64,000 nucleotides of DNA, from assembly GCF_030930995.1 (NCBI RefSeq), contig NZ_CP133217.1:4191905-4255904 (forward strand), in the 5' to 3' direction. The notes beneath the pieces are model-generated. The model was not told where the DNA came from, did no database searches, and saw nothing but the letters and a program-made list of their open reading frames with translations. This document shows positions 16,850 through 25,062 of the stretch, piece by piece; the stretch's first letter is position 1, and each line of letters opens with the position of its first letter. Source of the stretch: Thiothrix subterranea. Its GTDB lineage: Bacteria > Pseudomonadota > Gammaproteobacteria > Thiotrichales > Thiotrichaceae. Made by a program: the position numbers and the translations under genes.

Positions 16850-16919
16850 AATATGCTGATATAGTGTTTGCATGGTCAGGGTAAGCCTGAGACGACATAA
16901 CCGCATAGGAGATATTGAG

Positions 16920-17408
16920 ATGAAAAAATTATTAATCGGTCTGAGCCTGTTGGCTTTTTCTGCTGGCGCAAGCGCTGGTGATTTCTTTGGTGGCAACAAC
17001 GGCGAATGGAAAATGGGTCCTAACGGCCCTTACTATGAAGAAAGCGACTGGCCAGAATGGACTCCAATGTATTGGATGGACGAAATGATGAACAGCTTCG
17101 ACGACGAAGACAGCTACGGCGGCGATAATGGCTTCATGGGTGGTATGCCATTCATGGGCAATAACAGCAATATGCCGTTCATGGGCAACAATAATAACTA
17201 CCCAATGATGGCGCCACAAATGGGTATGCCAATGGGCGCTCCGATGATGGCCCCACAAATGGGTATGCCAATGGGCGCTCCAATGATGGCGCCGCAAATG
17301 GGTATGCCAATGGGCGCTCCGATGATGGCCCCACAAATGGCTCCGATGCCTGCAATGCCACCGATGCCTACTGCTCCGGGCGCAACCCCAGGCCCTTCTG
17401 CTAACTAA
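16920..17408 (+). CDS. Sulfur globule protein-like secreted repeat protein 1
   Basis: A 162-residue exported protein with signal peptide MKKLLIGLSLLAFSAGASAG. A conserved-looking acidic/aromatic stretch (WPEWTPMYWMDEMMNSF) is followed by Met/Pro/Gly-rich low-complexity sequence, including three tandem 13-residue units MMAPQMGMPMGAP. Composition and layout recall the small envelope proteins of periplasmic sulfur globules (Sgp) in purple sulfur bacteria and Thiothrix. The ATG at 16920 has GGAGATATTGAG just upstream. A terminator follows at 17431, then a second protein of similar type. Confidence 0.72.
   Translation: MKKLLIGLSLLAFSAGASAGDFFGGNNGEWKMGPNGPYYEESDWPEWTPMYWMDEMMNSFDDEDSYGGDNGFMGGMPFMGNNSNMPFMGNNNNYPMMAPQMGMPMGAPMMAPQMGMPMGAPMMAPQMGMPMGAPMMAPQMAPMPAMPPMPTAPGATPGPSAN
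17205..17343 (+). repeat. 39-bp tandem repeats coding for MMAPQMGMPMGAP
   Basis: Three nearly identical 39-bp units run from 17205 to 17321, followed by a shortened fourth unit. The few differences are silent, alternating gcgcca / gccccа-type Ala-Pro codons, which suggests recent duplication under protein-level constraint. Confidence 0.8.
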
Positions 17409-17430
17409 TTTTAGCCAAAGCAGTTATACT

Positions 17431-17459
17431 AAACAGGTCGGTTTATCCGGCCTGTTTTC
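17431..17459 (+). terminator. Intrinsic terminator after sulfur-globule-like gene 1
   Basis: AAACAGG (17431-17437) and CCTGTTT (17451-17457) form a stem extended by CGG/CCG, with a short loop and a T-rich end. It separates the two sulfur-globule-like genes. Confidence 0.75.
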
Positions 17460-17494
17460 GTATTAGCGTGACAAAATACACTGGGAGCAACTCC

Positions 17495-18136
17495 ATGAAA
17501 AAAATGATCGCAAGCATCCTCTTGGCAGGCATCGCAGGCAGTGCCAATGCAGGCGGCTGGGGCTTTGACAACTTCGACATGAATCCCAATATGAATTGGG
17601 GCAATAACCAATCATGGGGTAATGGCCCTGGCAATGGTTTCAATATGGGCAATGGCCCGTCATGGGGTGGTGGTCCGAATATGGGGTGGGGAAATGGCTC
17701 GAACATGCCCTTCAACTGGAATAATGGCCCGTCATGGGGTAACAACAACCCTTGGAACAATGGCATGACCATGCCCTTCAACTGGAATAACGGCCCCTCA
17801 TGGAATGGCGCTAATATGCCATTCAACTGGAATAACGGCCCAAGCTTCCCCGGTATGGACTGGAGCAACAACAACCAACGCCGTTACCCACGTCCGGTAG
17901 CACCGTTAGGAATGCAACCCGGCATGAACAACAATTTGCCACCGTTCATGATTCCGCCAATGCCGCCGGTAACACCGAGCGCACCTAGCGCAATGCCGGA
18001 AACATCAACCACCGCACCTACGCCCGACACTGCACCTGCACCACAAGCAGCAATGCCAGCGACTGATGCTGCCCCACCCGCAGCAACGCCAGCACCAGCG
18101 GCAACAACAACCGCTCCAGGGCCTGTCACACAGTAA
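17495..18136 (+). CDS. Sulfur globule protein-like secreted repeat protein 2
   Basis: A 213-residue exported protein with signal peptide MKKMIASILLAGIAGSANAG. The mature N-terminal two thirds is rich in Asn, Gly, Trp and Met, built from degenerate repeats such as MPFNWNNGPSWG (three copies, about 70-115). The C-terminal third is Pro/Ala/Thr-rich (about 150-213). Its position directly after a similar Met/Pro/Gly-rich protein supports a shared role in sulfur globule envelopes; that role is inferred from composition, not from a specific domain. Confidence 0.68.
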   Translation: MKKMIASILLAGIAGSANAGGWGFDNFDMNPNMNWGNNQSWGNGPGNGFNMGNGPSWGGGPNMGWGNGSNMPFNWNNGPSWGNNNPWNNGMTMPFNWNNGPSWNGANMPFNWNNGPSFPGMDWSNNNQRRYPRPVAPLGMQPGMNNNLPPFMIPPMPPVTPSAPSAMPETSTTAPTPDTAPAPQAAMPATDAAPPAATPAPAATTTAPGPVTQ

Positions 18137-18147
18137 TCACTTGGAAA

Positions 18148-18170
18148 GGGCGAATCATTATTCGCCCCTT
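18148..18170 (+). terminator. Probable terminator after sulfur-globule-like gene 2
   Basis: GGGCGAAT (18148-18155) and ATTCGCCC (18160-18167) form a perfect 8-bp stem with a CATT loop, 11 bp after the stop. The following CTTCC is only weakly T-rich. Confidence 0.5.
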
Positions 18171-18211
18171 CCTGCTATATCGCGCATCGAAACTGTCACG
18201 GAACGACCAAC

Positions 18212-19072
18212 TTGCTAAGCTACCGACACGCTTTCCACGCAGGCAACCACGCGGATGTCCTCAAACACTTGGTACTGGTATTAACGCTGGAATACTACTT
18301 ACGCAAAGACAAACCCTTCTGGTACATCGATACCCATGCAGGCAGCGGCTTATACCAACTCCGCAGTGCAGCAGCTCAAAAAACCCGCGAATTTGCCCAA
18401 GGCATCCAGATCCTGTGGGAAGCACCTAATGTGCCAGACGAACTGCAAAGTTATCTGCAACAAATCCGTTCACTCAATGCCAGCACAACGCTGAATCATT
18501 ACCCCGGTTCACCGTGGTTAGCTGCTAACTTACTGCGCAACGCTGACCAATTACGCTTATTTGAATTGCACCCCAGCGATTTCAGCGCACTGAACCAAAA
18601 TTTAGGCGACGACAAGCGCGTTCACCTTAGCAAACAAGATGGCTTGAAAGGTCTGCTCGGCTTATTGCCCCCAATCACGCGCCGTGCTGTCACACTCATC
18701 GACCCGTCTTACGAACTCAAAACCGACTATAACGACGTGATCAGCACCCTTAGCAAAGCCTACCAACGCTTTGCGACCGGCACTTACTTGCTGTGGTATC
18801 CCGTGATCGAACGCCAGCGCGTCAAACAAATGGCAGCGACTTTGCAACAAACGGGGATTGCAGGCATTTTGCAACTCGAATATTGCCCCTTAGCCGATAG
18901 CATTGGAATGGGCATGACTGGCAGCGGCTTATTCGTCATCAACCCACCGTGGTTACTCGCCGGACAAATGCAAAGCTTGCTACCTTGGCTTAACCAGCAG
19001 ATGGCACAGGGCAACGGACACTTCACCGTCGCTTACATCACCCCCGAAAAAAACACCGGAAGCAAAGGATAA
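18212..19072 (+). CDS. rlmJ: 23S rRNA (adenine2030-N6)-methyltransferase RlmJ
   Basis: Methylates A2030 of 23S rRNA. The family opening LSYRHAFHAGNHADVLKH follows a TTG start at 18212; no in-frame ATG would preserve this conserved N-terminus. The SAM motif is DTHAGSGLYQL. The catalytic motif normally reads DPPY, but here it is DPSY (LIDPSYELKTDY). The rest (RFATGTYLLWYPV, GSGLFVINPPW) is well conserved, so the gene looks functional. It is 4 bp upstream of the EVE-domain gene. Confidence 0.93.
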   Translation: MLSYRHAFHAGNHADVLKHLVLVLTLEYYLRKDKPFWYIDTHAGSGLYQLRSAAAQKTREFAQGIQILWEAPNVPDELQSYLQQIRSLNASTTLNHYPGSPWLAANLLRNADQLRLFELHPSDFSALNQNLGDDKRVHLSKQDGLKGLLGLLPPITRRAVTLIDPSYELKTDYNDVISTLSKAYQRFATGTYLLWYPVIERQRVKQMAATLQQTGIAGILQLEYCPLADSIGMGMTGSGLFVINPPWLLAGQMQSLLPWLNQQMAQGNGHFTVAYITPEKNTGSKG

Positions 19073-19076
19073 CCCC

Positions 19077-19529
19077 ATGCAATACTGGCTGATGAAATCA
19101 GAACCCGATGTATTCGGTATTGATGACTTACAGAAAGTAGGCATCGAGCCGTGGGATGGCGTGCGCAATTACCAAGCTCGCAATATGCTGCGCGACCAAA
19201 TGCAAATCGGTGATCAGGTATTTTTCTACCATTCCAATTGTGACGTTCCCGGCATCGTCGGTATTGCCAAGATCGCCACTCAGGGCTACCCCGATGACAC
19301 GGCTTTTAACCCGGAAGCAAAATACTTCGACCCCAAAAGTGACCCACAAAACCCACGCTGGTATCGGGTTGATGTGCAATTCGTGCGCAAACTAACCCGA
19401 ACCATCAGCTTATACGAAATGCGGGAACACGCCGCTTTGCAAGACATGCCGCTAGTGCGTAAAGGCTGCCGCCTATCAATCATGCCGGTAAGCGCAACCG
19501 AATGGCAAACCATCCTCGACTTGGAATAA
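19077..19529 (+). CDS. EVE-domain protein
   Basis: A 150-residue single-domain EVE protein (PUA-like fold). Characteristic features are WLMKSEPDVFGIDDL, WDGVRNYQARN and the aromatic cage region FFYHSNCDVPGIVGIA. EVE domains bind modified bases in DNA or RNA, and stand-alone versions like this are widespread in proteobacteria with unclear targets. It probably shares a transcript with rlmJ. Confidence 0.93.
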   Translation: MQYWLMKSEPDVFGIDDLQKVGIEPWDGVRNYQARNMLRDQMQIGDQVFFYHSNCDVPGIVGIAKIATQGYPDDTAFNPEAKYFDPKSDPQNPRWYRVDVQFVRKLTRTISLYEMREHAALQDMPLVRKGCRLSIMPVSATEWQTILDLE

Positions 19530-19532
19530 ACC

Positions 19533-20177
19533 TCAGGGTTTATCCTCAGCACCCGGTCGGCACGCGGCTGCCCCCGGCCCAAAGAGCGGGCAAAAATCCT
19601 TAGGCAATTCAACATTCGGCGCGGACGCTGGTACAGGTGCATCGGCTGATGGCTTTTCAACAGGTGGCGTTACCGCCGATGTCGCTGCGATTGAGGGTGC
19701 TGTAACCGGCTCATTGAAGCGCGACAAACGCAGATCGTGGAATACCCGTTTCGCTTCCCAATAATCTTTTTGGTATTGGTGGCGCGTTAGTAAAGTCTCT
19801 TTAGTGTCTGCCTCTAGCGCTAAGGCTTCGACACGCTTATCCATCACGCTTAGTTGCGCGAGGAGTGCTTCGGCTTGACTGACCAAGCGGGCGTGTTTGG
19901 CGTACTCTTCCACTCCAGCCTTTTCTTGCGCCTCAAATTCACGCACCAGTGTGCTCAAATGCTGTGCTTCTTGTGTGTAAGCGTGCGGCAACGTCATGGC
20001 AGGCGCATCATTCCCCAGCATCACCGGATCGTGAGACTCGCGTGACAAATAGAAAGATAGTACCGCAGCAAGGGCAATAATAAACAACAACACCGGTAAC
20101 ACAAACCGCAATAAACCTTCCAATTTTTCAATAAGGGACGGCTCAGGCAGGTCTTGTTTAATAACTAATTTTGGCAT
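19533..20177 (-). CDS. Hypothetical single-pass membrane protein with coiled coil
   Basis: Family not recognised. The 214-residue product has a cytoplasmic N-terminus, one membrane segment at about residues 24-44 (LRFVLPVLLFIIALAAVLSF), an Ala/Glu/Leu-rich helical or coiled-coil part at about 65-130, and a Pro/Ala/Val-rich C-terminal tail with two Cys (FCPLFGPGAAACRPG). The start at 20177 is the in-frame ATG nearest the membrane segment; an upstream ATG at 20210 is possible. It is convergent with the EVE gene (3 bp apart). Confidence 0.65.
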   Translation of the reverse strand: MPKLVIKQDLPEPSLIEKLEGLLRFVLPVLLFIIALAAVLSFYLSRESHDPVMLGNDAPAMTLPHAYTQEAQHLSTLVREFEAQEKAGVEEYAKHARLVSQAEALLAQLSVMDKRVEALALEADTKETLLTRHQYQKDYWEAKRVFHDLRLSRFNEPVTAPSIAATSAVTPPVEKPSADAPVPASAPNVELPKDFCPLFGPGAAACRPGAEDKP

Positions 20178-20348
20178 GGGGCATTCCACTTCATTGATCT
20201 GACCATTCACAACAGCGCGACGCCAACATAACAGCTCTTTATTAACTTATACCAGTAACTGACTGACAGAATGGCGTTTTTTGCTTGCATACGGGCATGA
20301 CTTCTATATAAGCCTGAATAGTAAATGAATGCAATAGAAATGAACAAA

Positions 20349-20372
20349 GCCAACAAGGAAGTTGGCTTTTTG
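20349..20372 (-). terminator. Intrinsic terminator after lipoprotein gene
   Basis: GCCAAC (20349-20354) and GTTGGC (20361-20366) form a short stem with a 6-nt loop. It follows the minus-strand lipoprotein gene and has T-rich flanks on both strands. Confidence 0.55.
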
Positions 20373-20386
20373 ACTAAAATATAATC

Positions 20387-20986
20387 TTATATGGCTTGTC
20401 CGTTCGCGGGAGGCGTAACAGGAGGTGGCGGCGTCGTTGGGGGAACGGTCAGCTCTTGTTTCAACTGATCCACGCCTTGTTTCAAGCTTTTGTTTAATTC
20501 TTGCACGCTGTCAGACAATGCTTTATCCAAATCTTGCAAACCGTTTTCCATGAATACATTCAATTGATCAACCACTGCACCCATTGCGCCGCTGACCATT
20601 GAACCCATGGTTTTTTGCACATCGACTTGCCACACATCTTTATTGCGAATTAACACCGTGCGTAACGGTATGGTCATATCGCCTTTTTCACCGCTATGCA
20701 GCACCGTTGCCACCTCAGCAGTCGTGCCCTCTACTTTGATTTCACCGGTCTCGAAACGCTTGGCGGCAACACTTTTGCTGGTGAGAAATTGCAAATATTG
20801 CGCACTTTCCCACGTTGTCAGATTTTTAGCAGTGTCCATGTCTTCGGCTAACACGGCCTGCCAAAACTTATCGGCAACTTCACGCGCTTGCTGGGACTCC
20901 GAAGAGAAAATACACCCAGACAGCAATACGCTGGTTATGAGTAAATAAACACTCAAAAAATAGATTTTATAGCTGTTAACGTTCAT
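20387..20986 (-). CDS. Lipoprotein, NTF2/DUF4878-like
   Basis: A 199-residue lipoprotein with signal peptide and lipobox LLSGC. The mature domain (about 30-120) begins QAREVADKFWQAVLAEDMDTA and continues with alternating strands ending VWQVDVQKT, the layout of DUF4878 / NTF2-like lipoproteins. An amphipathic helical stretch follows (LNVFMENGLQDLDKALSD), then a Pro-rich tail. Function unknown. It starts 3 bp after mtaB and is probably the last gene of a ppiD-mtaB-lipoprotein run. Confidence 0.7.
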   Translation of the reverse strand: MNVNSYKIYFLSVYLLITSVLLSGCIFSSESQQAREVADKFWQAVLAEDMDTAKNLTTWESAQYLQFLTSKSVAAKRFETGEIKVEGTTAEVATVLHSGEKGDMTIPLRTVLIRNKDVWQVDVQKTMGSMVSGAMGAVVDQLNVFMENGLQDLDKALSDSVQELNKSLKQGVDQLKQELTVPPTTPPPPVTPPANGQAI

Positions 20987-20989
20987 CGC

Positions 20990-22273
20990 TCACACCCTCC
21001 CTTCAAGAACACCCGCTTCAAGCACACCGGTCAGCATTGTCGGCTTAATGGTATTTTCGAGTATCTCATGGTTTGCTACCGCGACGGTCACTTTGCTGTA
21101 ATTAGGGGTATAGCCGGTGTAAATCTGCTGTCCGGCGTCGCCAGCGCGACCGTATTCCCACAATACCGGCACTGTATGACCCACTTGTTGCGTCAGCCAC
21201 TGTTGCTTTAAACGTTCGCCTAGCATGTGCAAAGTTTGGCTACGGGCTTTCTTCAGTGGTTCAGCCACTTGGTTTGGCAAACCCGCTGCTTTGGTTCCCG
21301 TGCGGATCGAATAGGTGAAAATATGCAGGTGTCCAAAGCCCACCGACTCCACATACGCCAGCGTTTGCTCCCATTCCTCAGCGGTTTCCCCCGGAAATCC
21401 AACGATAATATCGGTGGTCACGTTGAAACCCGGCACACTACGCCGCGCCTCAGCCACCAATTGCGCAAACTCGGCGGTCTTGCAACGCCGTGCCATGCGC
21501 CGCAACACGGTATCTGCGCCACTTTGCAAGGGCAAATGCATGTGCGGCATTAAGCGTGGATTGGTAAAAAGTGCGAAAAAATCATCCGGCAAATCCCACG
21601 GCTCGACCGAAGCAAAGCGAATACGCAGCATATCGGTTTCACGCAAAATGGCTTGCACTAGCGCATACAATGAGGTGCCCGTATCGCTGCCATAGCCCCC
21701 AACATGCACCCCAGCCAATACGACTTCCTGAATGCCTTGCTGATGCAATGTATTGATTTCTAAAATAATGTCGGCTTCAGTACGGCTGCGTTCGTCACCA
21801 CGCGCCACCGTCACAATGCAAAACGTGCAACGGTAGCGGCAGCCATCCTGAATCTTGATAAACGCACGGTGGCGACCACGCAAAAACAACGGCGACTCCC
21901 CAGGCTCACTCGCAATCGCGGGCATCACCGGCAAGGCAAAATGTTGCATCACCGTTTGGGGAAGTTGGTCTTTTTCGGTATTGGGTACGACTAAATCGAC
22001 ACCCAACGTTTGAGCGACTTCATCCGCTTGCAGGCTGGCGTAACAACCGCTGACCACCAGTTTGGCAGCAGGGTTTTCGCGGTAAAGGCGGTGCATGAGG
22101 CGACGTGATTTACCCGATGCCTCATGCGTTACCGCACAAGTATTCAACACTAATACGTCAGCATCGGGCGCGTTGGGAACAATTTCATGCCCCTCTGCAC
22201 GGAATTGCTGCGACCATTGTTCCAATTCCGCCTCATTCAGACGGCATCCCAACGCTTTCAGATGGACTTTCAT
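20990..22273 (-). CDS. mtaB: tRNA t6A37 methylthiotransferase MtaB
   Basis: A radical-SAM enzyme adding a methylthio group to t6A37 in ANN-decoding tRNAs. The N-terminal MTTase domain carries Cys in LGCRLNEAE, NTCAVT and SGCYA. The radical-SAM cluster motif is CRYRCTFCIVTVARG, and a C-terminal TRAM-like domain lies at about 365-425. At 427 residues it is of normal length. It lies 8 bp after ppiD on the same strand. Confidence 0.93.
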   Translation of the reverse strand: MKVHLKALGCRLNEAELEQWSQQFRAEGHEIVPNAPDADVLVLNTCAVTHEASGKSRRLMHRLYRENPAAKLVVSGCYASLQADEVAQTLGVDLVVPNTEKDQLPQTVMQHFALPVMPAIASEPGESPLFLRGRHRAFIKIQDGCRYRCTFCIVTVARGDERSRTEADIILEINTLHQQGIQEVVLAGVHVGGYGSDTGTSLYALVQAILRETDMLRIRFASVEPWDLPDDFFALFTNPRLMPHMHLPLQSGADTVLRRMARRCKTAEFAQLVAEARRSVPGFNVTTDIIVGFPGETAEEWEQTLAYVESVGFGHLHIFTYSIRTGTKAAGLPNQVAEPLKKARSQTLHMLGERLKQQWLTQQVGHTVPVLWEYGRAGDAGQQIYTGYTPNYSKVTVAVANHEILENTIKPTMLTGVLEAGVLEGRV

Positions 22274-22281
22274 GTACCTAC

Positions 22282-24162
22282 TTACAAATTCTCAGGGTGA
22301 GTTTCAATATCAGCGGCATCGCGCAAACCTTTCAGGAACGCTTCCAATTCACGCCCGCCGGTGCTTTGGCTGTAAATGGCTTCAGCATCCGCACCCAAAG
22401 CAGCGTCACCAGCTTTAACCGATTTCAGCGCAACGATAGCGTAATCCCCATTGCCTAACGCAACGCTGCCCCACGTCGCTTTACCTTCTGCTGGATGCGT
22501 CATGGCAAATGCCTGTTGCACAATCTCAGGCGACAGTTTTGCATCAGTACGCCCAATCAAGCCCGGCTTTTCGACCGCTGTTTCCGCACCCAAGCCAGAG
22601 GCTGTCAACGCTGCCCAGGATTGCGCGGTGGTCAACTGTTTCAACAATTCCTCACCTTTTTGCGCCGTCAACTTGCGGGCTTCCTGCGCCAGCAACGCAG
22701 CACGAATCTCTTCGCGCACCATATCCAGCGGTTTCTGTGCCGCAGGTTCATGATTAACCACACGAATCACCACCGCATTGCCGTCTTCCAACTCCAATAC
22801 CTCGGAGTTTTTGCCGGACTTCAACACGTCTTCACTGAAGGCAGCCGCACGTACTTTGTCGTTCGCGGCAATGCCCTGCCCTTGCACCGGCGTAATCCAG
22901 TCGGTTTGTTGCACGGTCAAACCTGTTTCTTTAGCAGCGGGTGCAAGATCACCGTCTTGCTCATAAACCACACGCCCTAGCACTTCACCCTTATCGAGGA
23001 AAGCCTGTTCCGCTTGTTCCTTGCGATAATCGGCTTCCACTGCCGCACGGGATTCTTCAAAGGTTTTCGGCTGTGCCGGTTTAATTTCAGTCACACGGAT
23101 AATTTCATAACCGGCTTCGGTTTTTACAGGCTTCGAGGTTTCACCAGCGTTTAAAGCAAAGACTGCCTTTTCAAATTCTGCACCCCAGTCACCAGCGACA
23201 ATAGCGCCCATCTGCCCGTCTTTTTCGGCGGCAATTTTGTCATCGGAATCAGCGCGGGCAATCGCCTCAAAGGTGCGCGTCCCGGCTTGGATTTCGGCAT
23301 ACAGTGCATCAATACGCTTTTTAGCATCGGCGTCTTTGGCAGGATCATCAACCCCGACTAAAATATGGCTAACCATACGTTGTTCTGGTTCTGCATAAGC
23401 GTCTGCATGAGTTTCAAACCATGTTTTCAAAGCCGCCTCATCCACGCTCACTTGCGCGGCAAGGTCAGCGCGTTTGAGTTCCACATACGCCAATTGCGCC
23501 CGCTCATCGGTCATATAAGACGCTTTGTTTTGCTCATAATATTGGGCAATCTGCTCGTCGGTAACTTGCACTTGCGTCTGAAAATCAGCCAGCTTCAAGG
23601 TAAAGACTTCCAGCTCACGCTGCTGATTGCGCAGGACTTGGTATTGTTCCGCTTCTGATTTCGGCAAGAAAGCCGTTGCCAGCACCGCATTGCGCAACTG
23701 CTGTTGGGAAAGATCAGTACGCACTTGCATCTCAAACTCAGCCGGATCACGCCGCTGCATTTTCAAAAAGTTTTCGTAAGTCGCTTTGTCGAACTTTTCA
23801 TCTTTTTGAAATACCGGAATGGCAGCGATGGCATCCGCCACTTCCTGATTACTCGCACGGTAGCCGCCGTCACGAATGGTTTGCTGAACTAAGGTTTGGT
23901 TAATGACGGACTCCAGCGCGTTACTTTTGAGCGCATCATCCATGCCTTCTGGCAATTGCCCACCGAATTGCTGCTTCAATTGCACCAGCGCATTTTGTAC
24001 GGCTTGCACCGGGATTTCTTCACCGTTGACAACCGCCGCGACGCGCTTGTCTCCCCCTTGCAAATAGTCGTAGATCCCGGTCAGTGCGAAGGGAACGATA
24101 ATGACGCCTACGATAACGTAGGCAATCCAGCCTTTGGCTTTGTCATGAATTGATTGCAGCAT
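22282..24162 (-). CDS. ppiD: Periplasmic folding chaperone PpiD
   Basis: A membrane-anchored periplasmic chaperone for outer-membrane proteins. One N-terminal membrane segment (WIAYVIVGVIIVPFALTGIY), a SurA-N-like region at about 36-150, and a parvulin-type rotamase domain at about 260-360 (MVSHILVGVDDPAKDADAKK; MGAIVAGDWGAEFEKAVFAL). At 626 residues it matches E. coli PpiD (623). It lies downstream of lon-hupB with tRNA genes between, as in many gammaproteobacteria. Confidence 0.94.
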   Translation of the reverse strand: MLQSIHDKAKGWIAYVIVGVIIVPFALTGIYDYLQGGDKRVAAVVNGEEIPVQAVQNALVQLKQQFGGQLPEGMDDALKSNALESVINQTLVQQTIRDGGYRASNQEVADAIAAIPVFQKDEKFDKATYENFLKMQRRDPAEFEMQVRTDLSQQQLRNAVLATAFLPKSEAEQYQVLRNQQRELEVFTLKLADFQTQVQVTDEQIAQYYEQNKASYMTDERAQLAYVELKRADLAAQVSVDEAALKTWFETHADAYAEPEQRMVSHILVGVDDPAKDADAKKRIDALYAEIQAGTRTFEAIARADSDDKIAAEKDGQMGAIVAGDWGAEFEKAVFALNAGETSKPVKTEAGYEIIRVTEIKPAQPKTFEESRAAVEADYRKEQAEQAFLDKGEVLGRVVYEQDGDLAPAAKETGLTVQQTDWITPVQGQGIAANDKVRAAAFSEDVLKSGKNSEVLELEDGNAVVIRVVNHEPAAQKPLDMVREEIRAALLAQEARKLTAQKGEELLKQLTTAQSWAALTASGLGAETAVEKPGLIGRTDAKLSPEIVQQAFAMTHPAEGKATWGSVALGNGDYAIVALKSVKAGDAALGADAEAIYSQSTGGRELEAFLKGLRDAADIETHPENL

Positions 24163-24275
24163 GGTCTTTTACGTTTTTGTGTGTAATGTTGATTAATGAA
24201 CAATTAATGCGCACGCCCCACGCACGCAAGATCGCCATCATACAGGAAGAAAGGGGGGGATGAAATGGAAAAAGT

Positions 24276-24352
24276 TGGCGGAGCGGACGGGACTCGAACC
24301 CGCGACCCCCGGCGTGACAGGCCGGTATTCTAACCAACTGAACTACCGCTCC
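24276..24352 (-). tRNA. tRNA-Asp(GTC), copy 2
   Basis: A 77-nt tRNA with encoded CCA: GGAGCGG acceptor, anticodon loop CCTGTCACG giving GTC, T-loop GGTTCGAGTCC. Identical to the neighbouring copy. Confidence 0.97.
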
Positions 24353-24420
24353 GCGATGTTGTGTTGAACAACTTGAAACAAATAAAAAGGATGCTGCATG
24401 AGCATCCTTTCATAAATAGT

Positions 24421-24497
24421 TGGCGGAGCGGACGGGACTCGAACCCGCGACCCCCGGCGTGACAGGCCGGTATTCTAACCAACTGAACTACCGCTCC
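24421..24497 (-). tRNA. tRNA-Asp(GTC), copy 1
   Basis: Identical in sequence to the copy 68 bp further along, with anticodon GTC and encoded CCA. Together with tRNA-Val it forms a cluster transcribed towards ppiD. Confidence 0.97.
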
Positions 24498-24518
24498 GCG
24501 ATAAAAACTGAATGAAGA

Positions 24519-24594
24519 TGGTGGGTAGTGAGGGGCTCGAACCCCCGACATTCGCCTTGTAAGGGCGACGCTCTACCAACTGAGCTAACTACCC
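24519..24594 (-). tRNA. tRNA-Val(TAC)
   Basis: A 76-nt tRNA with acceptor GGGTAGT, D-arm AGCTCAGTTGGTAGAGC, anticodon loop CTTACAAG giving TAC, T-loop GGTTCGAGCC and encoded CCA. It leads the Val-Asp-Asp cluster. Confidence 0.96.
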
Positions 24595-24612
24595 GTCGTT
24601 CATCAGAGGTCG

Positions 24613-24885
24613 CTACTGTACAGCATCTTTTAGCGCTTTACCAGCCTTAAATGAAGGAATTTTTGCAGCAGCGATAGAAATTGTGTCTCCAGTGCGCGGA
24701 TTACGCCCAGAACGTGCCTGACGCTCACGCACAAGGAACGTACCAAAGCCAACCAAAGCCACTTGGTCGCCTTTTGCCATCGACTCGCTGATGACTTCAA
24801 CAAATGCCTTGAACGCTTTATCGGTATCGATTTTAGTCAAACCGGACTTCTCTGCTACTGCATCAATCAATTCTGATTTATTCAT
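24613..24885 (-). CDS. hupB: DNA-binding protein HU-beta
   Basis: A 90-residue nucleoid protein. MNKSELIDAVAEKSGLTK starts the dimerisation helices, and the DNA-clasping arm includes GFGTFLVRERQARSGRNPRTG with the conserved Arg-Asn-Pro intercalating tip; the C-terminus is FKAGKALKDAVQ. Its place between lon and ppiD identifies it as hupB rather than hupA or an ihf gene. Confidence 0.96.
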   Translation of the reverse strand: MNKSELIDAVAEKSGLTKIDTDKAFKAFVEVISESMAKGDQVALVGFGTFLVRERQARSGRNPRTGDTISIAAAKIPSFKAGKALKDAVQ

Positions 24886-25062
24886 AGAAACTTTCCTTAT
24901 GAATTCATTATAGGGGAAAACCGAAACACTCCTGCCACTTCACGGTCAGCAGAGCCACCCATGCGGATACGCCCGCTAGTTATACCAGCGCCATCTAAAA
25001 TATGTCAACAAAATGACGGACTTCAAATGCACAGAAGCATTTCAGCACCCCTTATAACGGTA

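Noticed and set aside
16850..16919. 6S RNA near the 5-formyl-THF cyclo-ligase gene
   Set aside because: In enterobacteria 6S RNA precedes this gene; here the FHA gene overlaps its start and the downstream gap is too short.
17205..17343. Tandem repeats considered as a regulatory or satellite array
   Set aside because: They are codon-exact and lie within the sulfur-globule-like gene.
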